DNA of 64,000 nt from Caldilineaceae bacterium (GTDB taxonomy: Bacteria > Chloroflexota > Anaerolineae > Caldilineales > Caldilineaceae): NCBI GenBank assembly GCA_022842065.1, contig JALHQH010000024.1, positions 1 through 64,000 on the forward strand. The letters run 5' to 3'. A program made the position numbers and the translations under genes. The notes under the pieces were generated by a model, which had not been told where the DNA came from, made no database searches, and saw only the letters and a list, made by a program, of their open reading frames with translations. This document shows, one piece after another, positions 60,811 through 64,000 of the stretch (positions are counted from its first letter, which is position 1; each line of letters begins with the position of its first letter).

Positions 60811-61899
60811 CTATTTAGTTATCCTTAGCCGATCCATCAATTGCACCATAAAGCGTAGATTATGGATGGTCGTCAGGCGCATAAAGGCGGCTTCGTTGGC
60901 GCTGTAGAGGTGATTAAGATAGCCCCGGCTATAGTTGCGACAGGTGAGGCAGTCACAATAGGCGGAGATTGGCTCCCTCGCTTTGATATACTTGTCGTCG
61001 GTGAGATAGAGAAAGCGCAGCCAGTCGCTGTGGTGGCTGACAGGCTGCGCGTCGGCGCTGGTAAAGGTGTATAGGCGACCGCGGCGCGCATCGCGCGTGG
61101 GCAGGGCCGAATCGAAGGTGCCGTAGCCCATGGCGGCGCAGGCGGTAATACTGGCGGGATGGCCAACGCCAAGCGCATGCATGGGAAAGTTATCCGGCAC
61201 GAGTTCGCGAGTGTAGGCGAGCATGTCGGCCAGCAGTGCCCCCTCGGCGTCAAGCGGCCAGCCGCCGTAGCCATAGCCGTCAAAGCCGATGGTCAGCAGC
61301 GCTTCGGCACATTCCTGACGCAATTCAACTGAACCGCCCCCTTGGATCACACCATAGAGTAACGGCCGGTTTTCCGCCGTCAATTTCTTGTCGCTGATCA
61401 GTCGATCAAATTCTTTGCGGCAGCGTTTGCCCCAAGCAATGGTCCGCCGCACCGATTCGCGCTGGGTTTCGGGCGGGTCGTCAACATGGGTGCAATCATC
61501 AAGACACATGACGATGTCCGCGCCATAACTCACCTGCAGTTGGATGCATTTTTCCGGTGTCAGTTGGAACTTGCGCGCAGCCCCATCGGGTTGGAAGACA
61601 AGGCCGTCGTTGGTCAGTCGGCCATATTTGGCGTTCTCGCGGATCAGCGAATAGGCCTGGAAGCCGCCCGAATCGGTGAGAATGGGCCCATGCCAGCCGC
61701 TCATTTCGTGCAAGCCACCCAATGCCTGTACGGTCGAGGAACCGGGATGTTGCATCAGGTGGAAGATGTTCATCACCAGGGCTTGGATGCCACAGTTGAC
61801 GAGATCAACGCTATCGAGGGCGCGCACAACGCCAAGGGTCGCATCGGGCAGGAAGGTGGGCAAGGCGAGTTGATTATGCGGCAATAATAGTTCAGCCAT
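60811..61899 (-). CDS. tgt: tRNA-guanine transglycosylase family enzyme, divergent substrate loop
   Basis: In this 362-residue TIM barrel, the base-binding Asp lies in ILTDSGGFQAYS (D76), MCLDDCTHVD at 131-140 follows, and the nucleophile Asp262 is in GTFDSALPTRDARRG. The zinc site is Cys314, Cys316, Cys319 and His345 (CDCLTC…TTIHNLRF), as in bacterial Tgt. The loop that reads GGLAVGE in classical Tgt reads GGWPLDAE here (212-219), and the N-terminal FLPDATLGVVRALDS also departs from the usual FMPVGT-TVK. It should exchange guanine for a preQ1/queuine-like base in tRNA, but a different base or target is possible. No other queuosine genes are in the window. It overlaps the Uma2 gene by 8 bp. 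Confidence 0.88.
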   Translation of the reverse strand: MAELLLPHNQLALPTFLPDATLGVVRALDSVDLVNCGIQALVMNIFHLMQHPGSSTVQALGGLHEMSGWHGPILTDSGGFQAYSLIRENAKYGRLTNDGLVFQPDGAARKFQLTPEKCIQLQVSYGADIVMCLDDCTHVDDPPETQRESVRRTIAWGKRCRKEFDRLISDKKLTAENRPLLYGVIQGGGSVELRQECAEALLTIGFDGYGYGGWPLDAEGALLADMLAYTRELVPDNFPMHALGVGHPASITACAAMGYGTFDSALPTRDARRGRLYTFTSADAQPVSHHSDWLRFLYLTDDKYIKAREPISAYCDCLTCRNYSRGYLNHLYSANEAAFMRLTTIHNLRFMVQLMDRLRITK

Positions 61900-62458
61900 T
61901 GTTTGCCGGCATTAGATCACTCACGCGGACAAGCAGATCTGGGTGAGAGACAAGATCTGTCGCTTCGCTTTGATCAAAGACAATCGATACGCGGTAGTCG
62001 CCATGTACTGGTCGACGATAGACTTCCAGGCAATTTTCCGGCAGGTTGATCACCCAATACTCAGGAATTTGGGCACTGGCGTAGCGGATTCGTTTGCGTT
62101 CCCGATCATGGCGGAGCGAAGAATCAGCGACTTCAACCACCAAGATGGCATGTGCTGGATGGGCATTCAGATAATCCAGCAGCGTACCGGTAACAACGGC
62201 GATATCCGGATCGGGTGCGCTAAAGTCATCTAACACCAATGGCAATTGCGTGCGTACCACATAGCCGACCTGATAGATCGTGCGCAATTTTTCAGCAGCC
62301 AATGATAGGATTGTTGCGTGCCGGCTACTTTGTGGAGCCATGTGAAAAATCTCTCCATCAATCAGTTCAACGCGGTCGCCATCAAAAAAGTCCATCTCTG
62401 CCAACGACTCGAATTCTTGATAACGCCAACGATGGAGTTGAACGGCTTCTAAAGTCAT
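61892..62458 (-). CDS. Uma2-family putative endonuclease
   Basis: This 188-residue protein of the DUF820/Uma2 family has a PD-(D/E)XK-like core: FFDGDRVELIDGEIFHMAPQ, VRTQLPLVLDDFSAPDPDIAVV (metal-binding Asp), ILVVEVADSSLRHDRERKRI (Glu-x-Lys-like E-V-A-D-S-S) and YASAQIPEYWVINL. Members are very numerous in Chloroflexota and cyanobacteria and behave like dispersed selfish or accessory genes; biological role is unproven. The start ATG 62458 is well defined. The end overlaps the start of tgt by 8 bp, suggesting coupling. Confidence 0.92.
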   Translation of the reverse strand: MTLEAVQLHRWRYQEFESLAEMDFFDGDRVELIDGEIFHMAPQSSRHATILSLAAEKLRTIYQVGYVVRTQLPLVLDDFSAPDPDIAVVTGTLLDYLNAHPAHAILVVEVADSSLRHDRERKRIRYASAQIPEYWVINLPENCLEVYRRPVHGDYRVSIVFDQSEATDLVSHPDLLVRVSDLMPANNG

Positions 62459-62556
62459 CGTGTGCCTTCCCCTCAGTAAGCTCTGTTTGAAAACGGTAGC
62501 TGTGTGTGCGGGTTGATGGCGTCCAGGCTACCGTTTTCGCACTTCGTAACTATTCA

Positions 62557-62633
62557 CCCCCTCCCAGCCTCCCCCGAATACAGGGGAGGAGTTAAGCGCT
62601 CCTCCCCTGTATTCGGGGGAGGCTGGGAGGGGG
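62557..62633. repeat. 35-bp-arm hairpin, CCCCCTCCCAGCCTCCCCC
   Basis: Arms 62557-62591 and 62599-62633 are perfect complements around TTAAGCG. It lies just downstream of smpB and upstream of the Uma2 gene (both minus strand), so it could terminate smpB transcription. The G-rich arm could also form alternative structures. Confidence 0.92.
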
Positions 62634-62655
62634 CGGCCTTGAACACTTATCGAAC

Positions 62656-63141
62656 TTAATACCGCTCTTTGATGGCGCGGCGCAATTCTCGCTCATTTTC
62701 GCGCTTAGCGATGGTCTGACGTTTGTCGTGGGTCTGCTTGCCACGGGCCAGGCCAATCTCCACTTTGGCGCGGCCACGCTCGTTGATGTACATGCGCAAG
62801 GGTACAATCGTCCAGTTGCGCTGAGTGGCTTCGGCGTGTAGTTTGGCAATCTGCATTTTGTGCAGCAGCAGTTTGCGCTGCCGCGTCTCTTCGTGGTTGT
62901 AACGGTTGCCCTGCTCGAATTGCGCGATGTGGACATTGACCAGCCAAGCCTCACCGCTGCGGATCAGCACGAAGCCGTCACCCAGCGTCACCCGCCCGGC
63001 ACGCACCGACTTGATCTCGGTGCCGGTGAGGACAACGCCGGCCTCAAAGGTCTCTTCGATAAAATATTCATGACGCGCCTTGCGATTGTTGGCAACCGTG
63101 CGCGGGCCCTGCTCTTTGGTATCGTTCGTTTGTTTTGCCAT
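62656..63141 (-). CDS. smpB: SsrA-binding protein SmpB
   Basis: This 161-residue protein partners with tmRNA in ribosome rescue. It shows NRKARHEYFIEETFEAGVVL, TGTEIKSVRAGRVTLGDGFV, the NVHIAQFEQGN region, RKLLLHKMQIAKL, TIVPLRMYINERGRAKVEIG and a basic C-terminal tail (KQTHDKRQTIAKRENERELR). All blocks are intact. ATG 63141 lies 5 bp after the stop of the S41 protease gene, so the two form an operon. The ssrA gene itself is not seen in the window. Confidence 0.97.
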   Translation of the reverse strand: MAKQTNDTKEQGPRTVANNRKARHEYFIEETFEAGVVLTGTEIKSVRAGRVTLGDGFVLIRSGEAWLVNVHIAQFEQGNRYNHEETRQRKLLLHKMQIAKLHAEATQRNWTIVPLRMYINERGRAKVEIGLARGKQTHDKRQTIAKRENERELRRAIKERY

Positions 63142-63146
63142 CGTGC

Positions 63147-64000
63147 TTACTGCTCGATTTCTGCTTCTAACTGGGTAATCGCCCGATCCAGTTGCGGGTC
63201 GGTGCCCCGTTCCAGATCTTCCTGGGTCAGTTCGACATTGATATCCGGCCTTAGCCCTGCACCGTCAATCGTCCGGTCATTCGGGGTATACCAGCGGGCC
63301 ACGGTCACACGCATGATCGAGCCATCCTTTAGCGTGTGCGGCAATTGGACACTGCCTTTGCCATAGGTAATGGCCCCCAGCAGTTGTGCGCGGCCATGAT
63401 CCTGGATGGCACCGGCGACAATTTCACTGGCACTGGCGCTGCCTTCGTTGACCAACACAATCATCGGCAAGGTGGCGGCGACGGCGCGCCCCTCGGTTTC
63501 ATAGGTTTCCACCGCACCACTACTAAACCGTTCGATCAATACGGAGGTATCTTCCAGAAAGATACTCGCAACTTTTACCGCCTCGCGCAAGAGCCCACCC
63601 GAGTTGCCGCGCAGGTCAAAAACCAAGCCGGCAACGTCACGCGCAACCGCGTCCTTGACAGCCTGCTGCATCAGTTGGCCGGCATTTTGATTGAAGGTAT
63701 TGAGCTTGATATAGGCAATATTCTGGTCAGCGCCCAAGGTCTCGGTGGCAATCGTGGGGGTTTCAATGCGATCGCGCACCACAGGAATCTCTTCCGGTTC
63801 CGCCCCGATTTCATGTAAGACGCTTAGGGTAACGGTCGAACCCTTCGGCCCGCGGATGCGTCCCACGGCCGACGTTAGATCGGTACCCACCAGGCTCTCG
63901 CCATCCACCGCAAGAATATAGTCACCGCGCTTGATGCCGGCCCGCCATGCGGGTTGGTTTTCAAAGGGTTCCGTAATGCGCAGCGTATCTAGATCTTCAT
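63147..64000 (-). CDS. S41 C-terminal-processing peptidase, partial
   Basis: The gene runs off the right edge; the visible part is about 283 residues. A PDZ domain (PAWRAGIKRGDYILAVDGES, VGRIRGPKGSTVTLSV) is followed by the S41 core: LVFDLRGNSGGLLREAVKVA, the nucleophile Ser in LVNEGSASASEIVAGAIQ and the general-base Lys in TYGKGSVQLPHTL. RLRPDINVE-like PNDRTIDGAGLRPDINVELT is typical of CtpA/Prc. The enzyme degrades tagged or misfolded exported proteins in the envelope. The internal ATG at 63908 is not the start, because the PDZ domain begins before it. It probably shares a promoter with smpB. Confidence 0.93.
   Translation of the reverse strand, partial: EDLDTLRITEPFENQPAWRAGIKRGDYILAVDGESLVGTDLTSAVGRIRGPKGSTVTLSVLHEIGAEPEEIPVVRDRIETPTIATETLGADQNIAYIKLNTFNQNAGQLMQQAVKDAVARDVAGLVFDLRGNSGGLLREAVKVASIFLEDTSVLIERFSSGAVETYETEGRAVAATLPMIVLVNEGSASASEIVAGAIQDHGRAQLLGAITYGKGSVQLPHTLKDGSIMRVTVARWYTPNDRTIDGAGLRPDINVELTQEDLERGTDPQLDRAITQLEAEIEQ

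Overview
The window looks like a piece of a Chloroflexota genome (Anaerolineae/Caldilineae-like). This is inferred from gene content and not proven. The signs are two adjacent giant BTAD-NTPase-TPR activators, a MalT-type LuxR regulator, several REC/histidine-kinase hybrids, the small GHLD-RWADWFDG protein, a Uma2 nuclease, a DUF4058 remnant, and GC-rich genes separated by AT-richer spacers full of short palindromes. No tRNA, rRNA, CRISPR array or phage block was recognised.

Layout. 1-5.1 kb is a damaged accessory edge: a frameshifted, membrane-anchored HhH-SNF2 helicase, an IS5-like element that splits a small gene, and a higBA pair. 5.3-11.5 kb holds an orphan protein and then a tight signalling cluster: cupin, cNMP-binding histidine kinase, a response regulator fused to a DUF2236 (MpaB/Lcp haem-oxygenase-like) domain, and a REC-histidine kinase. 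11.7-23.3 kb carries an SRPBCC protein, two BTAD regulators and a LuxR regulator. 23.6-30.8 kb is a recombination patchwork: membrane proteins and alpha/beta hydrolases share one N-terminal module, with truncated copies, an in-frame fusion and a nearly identical second hydrolase that has lost its ATG. An unknown secreted-protein/partner pair sits between the two hydrolase copies.

31.1-41.8 kb is a decaying sugar/sugar-acid catabolic cluster: SDR, PatB/MalY-like aminotransferase, GntR/FCD regulator with an operator, two Gfo/Idh/MocA oxidoreductases, a DppC permease split by an ISL3-like element, a 2-hydroxyacid dehydrogenase, the last 98 codons of an FGGY kinase and a TIM-barrel isomerase. 41.9-57.2 kb is calmer: lipoprotein, HerA/FtsK-like ATPase, rfbD plus glycosyltransferase, YheT hydrolase, kinases, glutaminyl cyclase, purD and an S10 peptidase. 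57.7-64.0 kb holds an MNT nucleotidyltransferase, a second SNF2 helicase, a DUF4058 remnant, a divergent tRNA-guanine transglycosylase, Uma2, smpB and the 3' part of an S41 protease that runs off the edge.

Two signals stand out. First, seven spacers carry tandem arrays of strict 8-bp units. Six of them are followed by an inverted array of the complementary units, so they can fold into long hairpins. At least three unrelated unit families occur, and three kinase genes take their stop codon from the first units of an array. Second, the REC-DUF2236 fusion embedded among two kinases suggests a phosphorelay whose output is a haem-dependent oxygenase or oxygen-sensing domain. Several frameshifts lie in homopolymers or short repeats, so sequencing error must be excluded before calling those genes dead.
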